Notes: generated by a model from the sequence alone, not told the origin. Shown: positions 9,961 to 19,837, counted from the first letter of the stretch. The stretch is DNA of 64,000 bases from Chitinophagaceae bacterium (GCA_016720745.1 JADKKA010000019.1:1-64000); one strand, 5' to 3'. A program made the numbers and translations.

Positions 9961-11397
9961 GTTGGAACAACGTTCAGTTACTGTGATCACCAGCGGATCT
10001 GCCGGATTGTCCGCGGCTTCCTTTTGGCAAAAAGAAGGATGGAAGGTTACTGTTATCGAAAAGAATGATACCCCGGTGGTCCCGGAAACTCAAAGAAAAC
10101 GGTTTCACTTTTGATATGGGCCCCAGTTTTACTGGATGCTCGGATGTCTTCAACGCTACTTCAACCATTTGGAAAAAAGTATCCGATTATTATACCCAAC
10201 CGCTGGATCCTTCTCACCGTCTATTTACTGGGACCAGGGCTGTGCCGTCTCCGGCCAGTTTGAGGCCCTGCAACAGTTTTGAATCCATCGAACCGGGAAA
10301 TGCGCAAACTCGATAGTACACTGAAGGTGCCGCTTAAATACGAAGTGGGCGTGAACAAACTAGTGCCAAACCCATTCGTCCTATCACTGAATCCAGGACT
10401 GGCAACCATGAGCGGCGTTTTTAAGTTGCAGGTTTTTTTCTTCCATCAGTAAACATATTGCCAAATATTTTCCAGCATCCCAAGCTCAGGCAGATCATGG
10501 AATTTCCCGTGCTTTTCCTGGGGGCATTGCCGCAGGATACTCCTGCCCTGTGCGCCTCATGAATTATGCTGAGACAAGGAGGAACCTGGTATCCGCAGGG
10601 GAGGTATGTATGCGGTAGTACAGGCCATGTATAAACTGGCTCTTGAGCTGGGAGTGGAATTCAAATTGGCGAGAGGTCAATAGTACGATAATCAAAGGCG
10701 ACAGGGCTAAGACTCAGCCACCGAAAAAAAGATTATTACCGGGCCGATGCTGTGATCAGCGGAGCCGTTTATCATTTTACAGGACCAGGCTGCTGCCCGA
10801 AGAATGCCGCAGTTGGTCTGAGCGTTACTGGAAGAAGAAAGTAATGGCGCCTTCTGTCTTCTGTATTATGTGGGTTTTAAAAAAAACTGAAAAACCTTCA
10901 ACATCACTCTGTTTTTTGATGTGCCATTCGATAAGCATGGGAAAGAAATATACAGCGATCCGAAATGGCCAACTGACTTTGTTTTATGTAAGCGTTTCAT
11001 CACTCACCGAACCGAAAAACGGCCCCTGAAGGTTGCGAGCACCTTATTCCTGATACCAGTGGCATCCGGACTTGAAATGATCCGGAAGAGTTAAGAGAAA
11101 AATATTTTCATATTATTGCTAAAAGAATAGAAAAACATACCGGGGAGTCCATCCTGGAGCTGTGATTTACAAAAGGACCTATCCGGTTTCTGGATTTTAT
11201 TACAGACTACCATCCGTTCAGGGGGAATGCCTACGGATTGGCCAATACCCTGATGCAAACAGCTATTTTCAGACCGGCCTGCCAAAGTAAAAAAGTTGAA
11301 AATCTTTTTACAGGTCAGTTAACCGTACCGGGACCGGTGTTCCGCCCAGTTTGATCAGCGGGAAGTAGCTGCCCAATATTTAATCAAGGGAAAATGA
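9961..11397 (+). pseudogene. crtI: Phytoene desaturase (CrtI type), frameshifted
   Basis: The FAD-binding start is readable as VTVITSGSAGLSAASF (family: GSGxxGLxxA), followed by KEGWKVTVIEKNDTPGG. Then ENGFTFDMGPSFT and the tail LTVPGPV near 11320 match CrtI. The very end reads DQREVAAQYLIKGK before TGA 11395-11397. The enzyme introduces double bonds into phytoene to give lycopene, using FAD, at the membrane. The span of about 1430 bases suits a 480-490-residue protein. Ten or more frameshifts interrupt it. It heads the crtI-crtB-idi-crtZ-crtY operon, with spacings of 1-25 bases between genes. Confidence 0.85.
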
Positions 11398-11420
11398 GAT
11401 AAATTATCTATATTGAGACA

Positions 11421-12243
11421 ATGGTAGAACTGTTCCATACCACCAGCGAAAGTTGCAGCCGCATTATCCTACAGCGTTAGCAACATCTTTTCTCGATATC
11501 AAGATGCCCATAAAAAGACCTGCGCACGCCCATTTTCACATATTTATGGTTTTGTACGTTTCGCCGATGAGTCGTAGATACTTTTCCGATCGTGATAAGG
11601 TTGCGTTAATAACTCTAATTCAAAAAAGGCTATGATGCCATTGACCGGGGTATCAGTTTAAATCCGGTCCTGAATAGTTTTCAGCTCACGGTCAATGAAT
11701 TCAATATTGATCTGAAACTGGTGGATGCATTTTTCGCAGCATGGAAATGGATCTGGAGAAAAAAACTACGACTGTACGGTTATAAAGAATATATCTAGCA
11801 ACTGCCGAAGTGGTAGGCCTGATGTGTCTCTATGTTTTTGTGAAGGCAAGCAGGAACTTTTGATCATCTGGAAGCACCCGCCCGTTCCCTGGGTGCCGCA
11901 TTTCAGAAATCAATTTCCTCGGGAGATCAAAGCAGATTTGCATGGCATGTCAAGGGTTTATTTCCCCGGTTGCGATTTCAATAATTTCACAAAGAAGATA
12001 AACTGAAGATTGGGGCCGATATTGAAGCCGATTTAAACATTATGCTTACTGAAGGCATCTGCGGACTGCCTTTCACAAAGCCCGATTTGGCGTTTACGTT
12101 GCCTAAAATACTATCTCTCTTTATTTAAGATCGGAAACTGCAACCTGCCAGGGTGCTTGAACAAAGGATCAGGATCCCCAATTACCACAAAGCCATGATC
12201 ATTATCCAGGCGGGGGGTTAAAAACCAGTTACGGTTGATTTAA
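11421..12243 (+). pseudogene. crtB: Phytoene synthase, frameshifted
   Basis: ATG 11421 opens MVELFHTTSESCSR; across frames RYSNIFS, then YGFVRFADEVVDTF follow, the latter being the first aspartate-rich region of squalene/phytoene synthases. EYIYATAEVVGLMCLYVF-like sequence near 11790-11840 holds the second substrate-binding region, and RIRIPNYHKAMIIIQ near 12165-12210 is the usual C-terminal helix. TAA 12241-12243. The enzyme condenses two geranylgeranyl diphosphates to phytoene, the committed step. One base separates it from the start of the isomerase gene. Confidence 0.85.
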
Positions 12244-12244
12244 T

Positions 12245-12776
12245 ATGGATTATTCGAAGGTTATACTGGTGGATACCGGACAGGGTCACCGGAACGATGG
12301 AAAAAATGGAAGACATGAAAAAGCGGTATTGCACCGGGCTTAGTGTTTTTCTATTCAACTTAAGGGAGAAATGCTGTTCAGCAAAGAGCACTCACCAAAT
12401 ACCATAGTGGCGGTTTATGGACGAATGCCTGTTGCAGTCACCTGCCCCCGGCGAGGAAACAGCAACTGCTGCCAGAAGAAGACTGGGGAGAAGAACTGGA
12501 CTTGATCTGGAAGTAAACAAGGTCTTTGATTTTGTTTACCGTGCTGAATTGGTCAACGGGCTGACGGAACATGAGCTTGATCATGTTTTTTACCGGTAGT
12601 TGGGAAGGACCGATTCAGTTTAATCCCGATGAAGTGATGGCAATCAGGTATCTATCCGTTGAATCGCTGAGGGAATCGATGGGAAGGAGCCGGAAATTTA
12701 TACGGCCTGGTTCCGGATCGCTTTTCCCCGTATCGAAGAGTGGTATAAAAAACATTTAATTCCAAAAGCGGACTAA
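12245..12776 (+). pseudogene. idi: Isopentenyl-diphosphate delta-isomerase, type I (Nudix), frameshifted
   Basis: ATG 12245 follows crtB by one base. Readable blocks: VILVDTGQGH, then HEKAVLHRAFSVFLFN near 12315-12355 (start of the Nudix-type IDI fold), a degenerate NTCCSHP-equivalent region near 12430, then NPDEVMAIRYLSVESLRE (12625-12680) and EEWYKKHLIPKAD before TAA 12774-12776. The family has these blocks in this order in about 175 residues. It isomerises IPP and DMAPP, feeding the carotenoid pathway. Several frameshifts; the metal-binding cysteine and histidines cannot be checked. Confidence 0.85.
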
Positions 12777-12777
12777 T

Positions 12778-13298
12778 TTGCAAATCACGTTGGTCGTTTA
12801 TTACATACTGATTTTATTGGGCACCTTCCTGGTCATGGAAGGGATCACCTGGCTCACTCATCGTTTTGTGATACTGGATTTTTATGGATACTGCACAAAG
12901 ACCACCAGGTCAGACCGGTGTCTTTGAAAAAATGATCTCTTTGCTTTCATTTTTGCCGTCCCCAGTTTCCTGATGATTTATTTCTGGCACTTATGATCAT
13001 ATCTGGTGGCTGCAGTCAATCGGCTTCAGCATCATGTTGTACGGACTTTCTATTTCATGGTTCACGATGTGATCATTCACCAGCGCCTTCAAATGGTTCT
13101 CCCGGAGTAATCATACCTATGTTCGCGCTATCCGATGGACCATAAAATGCACCATAAACACTGGGTAAATTTCCGGCGAAAGCTTTGGCTTCCTGCTGGT
13201 AAGTAAGTACTGGGATAAAGTGCGCCGCGATAAAAAACTGATGGCCGGTAATGCGGGTAGAATATGCACCGGAAAAAGATACGGCAACTGCCAACTGA
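12778..13298 (+). pseudogene. crtZ: Beta-carotene hydroxylase (CrtZ, fatty-acid-hydroxylase superfamily), frameshifted
   Basis: A TTG start at 12778 gives LQITLVVYYILILLGTFLVM then EGITWLTHRFV, the first helix and first histidine motif (HRFxxH-like) of CrtZ. Further histidine-rich blocks are readable as HKDHH-like near 12890-12910 and MHHKHW-like near 13140-13160. The end EYAPEKDTATAN with TGA 13296-13298 matches family tails. The enzyme is a di-iron membrane protein adding 3-hydroxyl groups to beta-carotene rings to give zeaxanthin. The TTG overlaps the stop region of idi, suggesting translational coupling. Confidence 0.8.
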
Positions 13299-13304
13299 AG
13301 ATCA

Positions 13305-14472
13305 ATGTAAGTGTTCAAACACTCCACCTGAATTCATCTCAACAATACGATTATATTATTGCAGGGGCTGGCTGTGCCGGACTCAGCCTTGCTGTACACC
13401 TCATCCAATCCGGACAATTCAGTGATAAAAAAATCCTGATTGCTGACCGCGACCGGAAAGAACAAAACGATCGCACCTGGTCATTCTGGGAAACGAAGAC
13501 CGGCATATTTGAACCGATTGTTTACCGCAGCTGGAGCAAGACCTGGTTTCATAGCAAACAGTTTTCAAGACTACTGGATCTGTCTCCTGCTACATACAAA
13601 ATGATCAGGGGTGTTGATTTCTATGCGTATTGTCTGGACCTGATCCATAACAACCCAATTTCACCATTATTCACGGAGAGATCAGTCAGATCAGCAATGA
13701 AGACGGGAAGGGTGTATTGCATTGTGGTGGCAACAGATACACCGCTGATTTTATTTTCAGCAGTATACTATTGGAAAAACCAGTCATGGGTAAAAAGGAT
13801 CATTACCTGCAGCAGCATTTCAGGGATGGATCATTGATACCAAGGGCGGACTTGTTCAATCCCGAAGAAGCCACACTGATGGATTTCAGGACGGGCAGGA
13901 AGCCGGGAATCACTTTTGTTTATGTTGAAACCCTTTTCGGCCAATCGTGCATTGGTAGAGTATACTTTATTTACAGAACAGCTGCTGGCATCAGATGCTT
14001 ATGATGAAGGGTTAAAAATTATATCCGGCAGTTTATTGGTACGGAAGACTATACTATTACTGAAGTAGAGAACAGCATCATTCCCATGACCAATTACCGT
14101 TTCCCTTCCGTGGATGGGCGGATTATTTTTCTGGGGAACAGCGGGCGGACAAACCAAGGCTTCCAGTGGGTATACTTTTCAGTTTATACAGAAACATTCC
14201 GCGAGACTGGTTCAGAGCCTGATCAAAAAGGGGAATCCCTTTGTATCAAGGCCCGGCGGACCTGCCCGTTTCCGGTTTTATGATAGTGTGTTACTGCATG
14301 TATTAAAAAACGGACTGGTACCCGGCGATAAAGTCTTTACCGACCTCTTCAAAAAAAAACCCCAGCGGGTGCTGAGGTTTTAGATAATGAAAGTTCTTTG
14401 GGTGATGAGTTGAAGATTATTTCTTCCCTGCCCACCTGGCCTTTCCCGAAAGCCGCCATCCGGCAACGGTAA
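13305..14472 (+). pseudogene. crtY: Lycopene beta-cyclase, frameshifted
   Basis: A long intact block runs to about 13690: YDYIIAGAGCAGLSLAVHL (GxGxxG FAD/NAD fold), then DRTWSFWE, a signature of CrtY, and FYAYCLDL. After 13690 the frame changes repeatedly: MTNYRFPSVDGRIIF and GQTKASSGYTFQFIQ (14086-14180) are the conserved C-terminal region, followed by GLVPGDKVFTDLF. The last frame shift near 14380 leads to DNESSLGDELKIISSLP and the stop at 14470-14472. The enzyme cyclises lycopene to beta-carotene. It ends exactly where the opposite-strand membrane protein gene should end. This is the last gene of the window's heavily broken part. Confidence 0.85.
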
Positions 14473-14912
14473 TTACTGGTCGGGGTCCATTGCATGAACT
14501 CTCTCTTCACTGCTTTCAGCATACTGAATAACTGGGCTACCTGGATCATCAGGAGTACCACCAATGCCAGCAATACATACCAGGGCAGGTTAATCGCTTT
14601 GATCATGGTACCATCGGTTACAAATTTCTTATTATAATATTGGGTCAGTGCGGAGCCAAATGCCATTCCTACCAGCAGGAAAGACAACAGGGAGAACACC
14701 ACTTTGAGGAACATGATCCGCATAGTGGAGCAGTTGACTTTAAAATTTTCCAATATGGCTGCAGGAATGATCAGTACCAGGGCGATCCAGCTCCAGTTCT
14801 TGCTGAACCACTCATCGCGAAGGGTCAGGTTTAAAACCAGGATGATCACAATAGACATCAGTCCCCATGGGAAAAGCAGGAAAGTAGAAGGTTTGGTTGG
14901 TTGGGTTGGCAT
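14473..14912 (-). CDS. Small integral membrane protein, unknown function
   Basis: Starting at M 14912 (MPTQPTKPSTFLLFPWG), about 145 residues with four hydrophobic segments and a basic C-terminus (LKAVKREFMQW). The reading frame as it stands runs on to 14349, but the extra 40 residues are only the antisense of crtY. One more C in the C run at about 14482-14485 would give the ending WTPDQ and a stop at 14473-14475, exactly abutting the crtY stop. I take that as the true end. The family is not recognised. Convergent with crtY; no operon partner on this strand. Confidence 0.6.
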
Positions 14913-14970
14913 GATGATGATTTTATGGAGGGAAGTTAGGTAATTTTTGTAGAAGAAAGAAGGCATTTGG

Positions 14971-15196
14971 CTAGTGGCGAGTGGCGAGTGACTAGTGGCG
15001 AGTGGCTAGTGGGATAACGGGCCTCAGGTTTGTCATGTTGAGCTTGTCGAAACATGATTTAGGTGAACGGTTGAAATCGACCTGCCTACCAATAGGAGTG
15101 GAGCAATCGGAACCGGAAATCAGGACAGCAGAAGTTTGTAGATCGAATAAATCTCTCTGCGTGTATTTCTATGCGCCCTTTGCGCCTCTGCGGTGA
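14971..15196. repeat. Cluster of three short intergenic repeat types
   Basis: At 14971-15014 units of GGCGAGTGACTAGT / GGCTAGTGG are tandem; a reversed copy lies near 48304-48325. At 15031-15057 the sequence around TTGAGCTTGTCGAAACATG is a variant of the TGAGCTTGTCGAA palindrome also found at 53459 and 60955. At 15153-15196 a CTCTGCG...GCGCCTCTGCGGTGA stretch resembles one at 37757-37803. No gene is visible between 14913 and 15271. Confidence 0.6.
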
Positions 15197-15271
15197 CTAA
15201 ACCCTTCCACAAACGCCAACTCCTCCTCATTCTCCGGAATTTGTTTATTTTGAGTCATAAGCTTTCTCAAA

Positions 15272-16294
15272 ATGAACATGATCACCCTGGCCGATCAACT
15301 GGAAACCGGAAAGACGAATATTTATTTTCTCAAACGTTTTTGGTCCAAACAAATCATGCGAAGAAATGGCCAGTTGGCCGTAGATGCACTGCTGGAGGAA
15401 TGGAAAATGGATACCGCCCTGATGGATGCACTCGGACTGGGCATTGAGCAGACCATCGTGTTTCTCTTTCAACAGAATCCGGGGTTCAATGCATTTGAAG
15501 ACTGGGTATTACAAATCAATCAGGGATACATCTCGCAGGAAAGAATCAACCGTTTCAATTCCTTATTCACCGCAACCCCGAAAACCCTGGAACCATTGCC
15601 GCCCATGGATCCTGTTTTAAGTAAAGAGGATTGGTTGTTTTGGGAAGAGCATGGTTATATCATCATTCCCAATGCTATAACACCGGAACAATGCACTGCC
15701 ACGGAATCATTAATATGGGAGCATATGGGTATGGATAAAAATGATCCATCCACCTGGTACCAGGAGCACAAAGACAGGCAGGGCATCATGCTGCAGTTAT
15801 TTCAGCACCCGGTGCTGGAAGCCAATCGTCATTCTCCCCGTATCCGAAAAGCCTATGAAGAATTATGGGGGCATACAGATATATGGGTGAATACAGACAG
15901 GGTGGGATTCAATCCTCCGGAAACGAGTAAATGGCATTTCCCCGGTCCGCATTTGCACTGGGATGTGAGTCTGAGTTTGCCCATCCCCTTTGGTTTGCAG
16001 GGAATATTATATGTGACCGATACCGAAGCCGAGCAGGGGGCTTTTACATTGGTACCGGGTTTTCAGCACCGCATTGAAAACTGGATACATAGTCTGCCTC
16101 CAGGCCTCGATCCCCGTTATGAAGACCTGCATGCACTGGGCTCCACCCCATTGGCCGGTAAGGCCGGTGATTTTATTATCTGGCATCATGCCTTACCACA
16201 TGGCAGTCGTCCCAACCGCACAACAAAACCGAGACTGGTGCAGTATATAAATTGGCAGCCGGTGGAGAGGGAGGTGAGGGAGGGGTGGAGGTGA
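15272..16294 (+). CDS. Phytanoyl-CoA dioxygenase (PhyH) family protein
   Basis: 340 residues, intact. The N-terminal 110 residues look like an extra helical part; the double-stranded beta-helix starts at about residue 118 (EDWLFWEEHGYIIIPNAI). Fe(II) ligands are visible as HWD at about residues 229-231 and the distal histidine in WHHALPHGSRPN (about 305-316), with the 2-oxoglutarate-binding arginine just after (RPN or KPR). Members hydroxylate small molecules or fatty-acyl groups with 2-oxoglutarate and oxygen. The substrate is unknown. It follows a repeat-filled gap of 360 bases and has its own terminator, so it is a single-gene unit. Beside a carotenoid cluster a role in carotenoid modification is possible but unsupported. 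Confidence 0.85.
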   Translation: MNMITLADQLETGKTNIYFLKRFWSKQIMRRNGQLAVDALLEEWKMDTALMDALGLGIEQTIVFLFQQNPGFNAFEDWVLQINQGYISQERINRFNSLFTATPKTLEPLPPMDPVLSKEDWLFWEEHGYIIIPNAITPEQCTATESLIWEHMGMDKNDPSTWYQEHKDRQGIMLQLFQHPVLEANRHSPRIRKAYEELWGHTDIWVNTDRVGFNPPETSKWHFPGPHLHWDVSLSLPIPFGLQGILYVTDTEAEQGAFTLVPGFQHRIENWIHSLPPGLDPRYEDLHALGSTPLAGKAGDFIIWHHALPHGSRPNRTTKPRLVQYINWQPVEREVREGWR

Positions 16295-16332
16295 TATGTA
16301 TTTATTTTATAAATGTTCACAGCAAATAAAAA

Positions 16333-16358
16333 ACCCGCCATAATTTATGCTATGGCGG
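16333..16358 (+). terminator. Hairpin terminator after the PhyH gene
   Basis: CCCGCCATA pairs with TATGGCGGG around an 8-base loop (ATTTATGC). An A run precedes it, so on the minus strand it would also serve genes entering from the island. Confidence 0.65.
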
Positions 16359-16362
16359 GCGA

Positions 16363-16387
16363 AGTAGCCTCGTTTGGAATCGAACCT
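16363..16387. repeat. Degenerate copy of the tRNA-Arg 3' end: left attachment site of the island
   Basis: AGTAGCCTCG and GGAATCGAACCT are identical to 33183-33192 and 33196-33207 within the tRNA gene and its 3' flank; the three bases between them differ (TTT here, ACA there). Same orientation, 16.8 kb apart, with an integrase next to the intact tRNA. This is the expected arrangement of an element integrated in a tRNA 3' end. Confidence 0.7.
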
Positions 16388-16492
16388 AAAGATAGCGATC
16401 AGTAGGTTATAAAATATCGTGTATTATTTCTGAGCCTTCGTTTATTCTTTATTACCGGCCTTACAGAGAATAATGTTTTAAAATGCTCAGAA

Positions 16493-17984
16493 TTATTTTC
16501 GGAGATGATCATAGAAAGATCTACCAAGGTTCGCAATTAAATAGTCTTTAGTGGATTCTTCCTTAAGAGCAACAGCAAATACTGATTTCAATGAATCGTC
16601 GTGGACATTGATTTTAATACATGATTCGGAAGTAGCAATTTGTGTTGCATCAAAAGCAGTTCAATAACAGTCTTACCTTTTTACAATTCCACGAGCAATC
16701 CAAACATATTTTGGTAGTGGAATTGTACAATGAGTATTTAGTAGATTCTGATAATGTTGTTGAGATCATTGTTTCTTTCTTATAATTATTTGATAAACAC
16801 AAGAAGATATCCCAAGCAATTGCAACTTTTGGAAAACTCTTTAAAAAGAAAAAATCTAAAAATCGAGATTTAGTATACACATTTTCAAAAGTGAGCCTGA
16901 TCTTACTATGGACGGGCACACAAATGCTGACGGGTCGTGCAGTTCTCATTTCATCCTTATCCGGGCTGACTCGCCAGCTAGTAGTGAGAGTTCCGTCTTT
17001 TTCAATCTTTATTTTTGTAAATGGACCTACCTGGTCATCATGAGCATAAAACCTTTCAATCTTTGAAGCTTTTAATGCCATTGATTTCCTTCTGGTGAAA
17101 CCTGAATCGATTTCTTCCTTATACCCTGTTACTGTAATAAGGTGATCACCATCTTTAAAGCTTAAGCCCAATAAGACCGGTAAACCCATTCTTGCATATG
17201 CATAAATGAAGGACTTGATGTATTCAGGAGTAAACCTTTTTAAACGGTTTCTCAATTCTGATACCAAACCCACTGATTCGATTGCATTTCCGATTTGATA
17301 ATGATCTAAACCTTTGCTGGGATAGGTACGACCGGAGTTTTGAAATGAATTCCTGGCCGATTTAGTAATGTCACTTGGGGAAGGGACGTGCGTTATAAAC
17401 AAACTGGCTGTTTTATGAAATGCACACCAAAGGGCACAAGATGCACAGGCTCCTACAACTGAGTCCTGTTCCTGAAACGCAAGTGTGTTTATTTTCAACT
17501 CTTTGCCAAATAGGTTAATTGTATAGTCTTTGGTTACCGGGTATCGTCGTATATGAGAATCTGTTTTCTTAAATGTCTCGAGCAATGTTGCTCCAATCGT
17601 CATGTAAGGAAGAGGCTTGATCACAATGTAGCCTTGATATTCTTTCCAGATCGGGTGACTATGATCTTTTATCGCTTCAACAAATCTGTTTTTACGAAAT
17701 GGTGTTGAGAAAAAATGTACCCGTTTGCAAAGTCTATCATAAGGGGTAAACGTGGAAGAATAAAAATTAGAATAGTCGTTTAAATACGATTTGCTTATGT
17801 AATCGTGCTCAATCACAATAGTCTTAACATGCAGACTATCTTCATAATGATTTCCAAGGTAGTCCCAGAAATATCTGTAGTGCCTCTTTTCTTTAATTTT
17901 CGACGGCGACGTTAAATTATTAGACAGTGCTTTGGCTAGGTTATCCTCGTTAAATGCGAGAATAGCAAATGGTGGATAAGGCAA
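16493..17984 (-). CDS. Papain-like cysteine-peptidase-fold protein, C-terminus frameshifted
   Basis: The uninterrupted frame runs from 17984 to 16650 (444 residues). A Cys block GACASCALWCAF (about residues 200-211), a downstream GDHLITVTGYK with a candidate catalytic His (about 288), and AHDDQVGPF (about 327) fit a C-H-D triad in a papain-like (C39/C70-like) fold. The N-terminal 190 residues are not recognised. After about 16735 the frame breaks: IPLPKYVWIARGIVKR, GKTVIELL and FDATQIATSESCIKI continue in neighbouring frames to DHLRK and a stop at 16493-16495, giving a restored protein of about 495 residues. A small gene starts 11 bases upstream on the same strand, so the two are probably co-transcribed. 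Family and target unknown; fold assignment is by motif only. Confidence 0.55.
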
Positions 17985-17995
17985 TCGTTGTGGAT

Positions 17996-18196
17996 TTAAA
18001 CTGTGAAGTTTAAACTTAACTTATGCGGATCGACATTAGCGGCTTCTTGTACAGTTTTCACTTCCTTTTTTACATCATTCAGGTCTTTTTTTATAACAGT
18101 GCTATTATAATTCGTGTTGGCATTATAAGATGACGCAATCGTATTATGAGAAGACGATTGGGAAACAACTTTAATGGTTTTACTTTTTGGGTGCAT
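17996..18196 (-). CDS. Small polar protein upstream of the papain-like gene
   Basis: 66 residues, MHPKSKTIKVV then a Ser/Asn-rich stretch and a short amphipathic helix (KKDLNDVKKEVKTVQEAANV, about residues 36-55) that could form a coiled coil. No signal peptide or membrane segment. It ends 11 bases before the start of the papain-like gene, so the pair forms a probable two-gene operon. It could be a substrate, inhibitor or immunity partner of the peptidase. No family recognised. Confidence 0.5.
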   Translation of the reverse strand: MHPKSKTIKVVSQSSSHNTIASSYNANTNYNSTVIKKDLNDVKKEVKTVQEAANVDPHKLSLNFTV

Positions 18197-18487
18197 CTGT
18201 TTGATATTAAAAGGGTTGCAAAGCTAAGTGTTTAAGTTAAACAAAAGAAGGGGCTCATGAAAAATTAACTTAGCACAACTGTTTACAACCATCTGACGGT
18301 CAAAACTATGCCAAAACGAATAGGCATTGATCTTATTGCAGATAGATGAGAAAGGTTGTGATAAATTGAGAAAAACACGCCACTTCTCAATGGGGAATTA
18401 CGGGTGGGGGAGGCACCGAGGGACAGGTTCATGGCAGTTAATTTTGGTCTGGACTAATATAGGATTTTTCTTGATACAAAGACCTAA

Positions 18488-18946
18488 GTGAAAACTCGTA
18501 ATTCTATCACCCTGATAAAAACTTCACCTTGCCATTGGATTTCGATCCAGTTGGGAAGGATCTTCCAGGCTGTTTTGGAGACTTGTTTTGCTAAAAGGCC
18601 CCGGGTGTCGGGAAGGGGGGCGTTTGACTTCTTCCCAAGCTATGAATCGTTTTCTGTAAGGAGACAAAAAGGTCTTATTCATCTGATTCACGAGCTGAGC
18701 GATGACCTTTTTAAGAATCCGTTTAATGAAGGTTTTAAGACACTCGTGAGCGGGTTTGGCCTGCCTCTTAAGAAAATCGTCCGGACAATTGACCGATATG
18801 GATTGAAGGCATATCATCTCAAGAAGCACCGAAAGGATGTGAATCGATACGACCGGAATTTCCTCGAAGCTGAGTCCCAAAATAATCTATCTGCAAAATA
18901 CACTAAGCACTTAAAAAAAACTGGTCAGAGCTCTGGACCCTTTTGA
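18488..18946 (+). CDS. Hypothetical protein, weak support
   Basis: A 152-residue frame with a GTG start. The middle (HLIHELSDDLFKNPFNEG then FKTLVSGFGLPLKKIVRTID) looks like a helical protein, and the end is basic. The same frame continues after the stop as a plausible 50-residue stretch (around 19015-19155), so the real gene may be longer and broken. No family recognised. The overlapping opposite-strand frame at 18524-18880 is not convincing. Together with the next entry this is all I can support between 18197 and 19837. Confidence 0.3.
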   Translation: MKTRNSITLIKTSPCHWISIQLGRIFQAVLETCFAKRPRVSGRGAFDFFPSYESFSVRRQKGLIHLIHELSDDLFKNPFNEGFKTLVSGFGLPLKKIVRTIDRYGLKAYHLKKHRKDVNRYDRNFLEAESQNNLSAKYTKHLKKTGQSSGPF

Positions 18947-19258
18947 TCACAAAGGCCTATCCACAATAACGCGGAGTTTGCCATCGAGGGCTTTGTTATG
19001 TACCGCTGGGCGTGAATGGTCAGGCTGAGAAAGGACTTGCGGGAGTTTTTGAGCATGCTGACGGGGCTCAAACCTGCAGGCATATTGGGTGGGATTTTTG
19101 GAACTTTTGAGGCAAAAAATGGGACTGGACGGGTCAAAAATAACGCTGTAAATTATTAATAATCAGTAAATTAATGTGAAAAATTATTTCCTAAATCGAA
19201 CTTTTTTTCGTATCTTATGGTAAAAGACCTGACAAAACAGGTTTGTGAGATAAGAAGA

Positions 19259-19516
19259 TGAATATCAGCTATTTTTCAGTTCCTAAGTGGAACGTAGTAT
19301 TTAAAGTAAAAGAGGATTGTTGTTATGGAAAAAGTGGTTTATTTTCGGGCCCGAGATTGGAGTGGCAGGTAAGATTGACCAAGAGCGGGATTCTTTGAAT
19401 TCCTGGGATTTGCTCTGTTATACTTGTAATCCTGACTTGAGGATTGTGCCGATCTCAGCAAAGAGGTACTGCCTCTTGCAGGAGCTGGCCAATAAGAAGC
19501 AGAGGTTGGCTGCTTA
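19259..19516 (+). CDS. Small hypothetical protein, one frameshift
   Basis: ATG 19259 opens MNISYFSVPKWNVVFKVKED then CCYGKSGLFSGPRLEWQVR; the frame stops near 19399, but the neighbouring frame continues NSWDLLCYTCNPDLRIVP and SAKRYCLLQELANKKQRLAA to the stop at 19514-19516. Joined, this is about 86 residues, rich in cysteine and aromatic residues. No family recognised. Support is only the smooth continuation between two frames. Confidence 0.35.
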
Positions 19517-19581
19517 ATCTGACAATATTTCAATTTGTCATAATATATCTGCCATGAACAAGGGTCAAAACTGTAATAATT

Positions 19582-19621
19582 GCCGCTACCTCAGTAAAAT
19601 CTGTCTAAAAGAGGTGGCGGC
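19582..19621. repeat. 11-base inverted repeat, possible terminator or protein site
   Basis: GCCGCTACCTC pairs with GAGGTGGCGGC (one G-T pair) across an 18-base loop. No T run follows, so a classical terminator is unlikely. It is GC-rich in an otherwise AT-rich island. Confidence 0.5.
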
Positions 19622-19837
19622 ATGATGTATGGGGCTCCATACCAAACTAATTAATGAACAAGAAAATGAAATAAGACTTAAGAAGAGCTATACGTATCGG
19701 ATTATACGCACTTCGGGGGCTGTTCACCCCTTCCACCAAAGATGAGTTAGGTAATATTTTTGGCAAGTCCCGCCGAGAAGCATGTTGCGACGATAGACAA
19801 AGAAGGTCAGTGCATGCGTAAATTTTAAATAATAAAA

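Noticed and set aside
14349..14472. C-terminal extension of the minus-strand membrane protein
   Set aside because: The extra residues are the antisense of the crtY end; one lost base explains the run-on.
18524..18880. 118-residue minus-strand frame in the island
   Set aside because: Overlaps a slightly better plus-strand candidate; no family, no start context.
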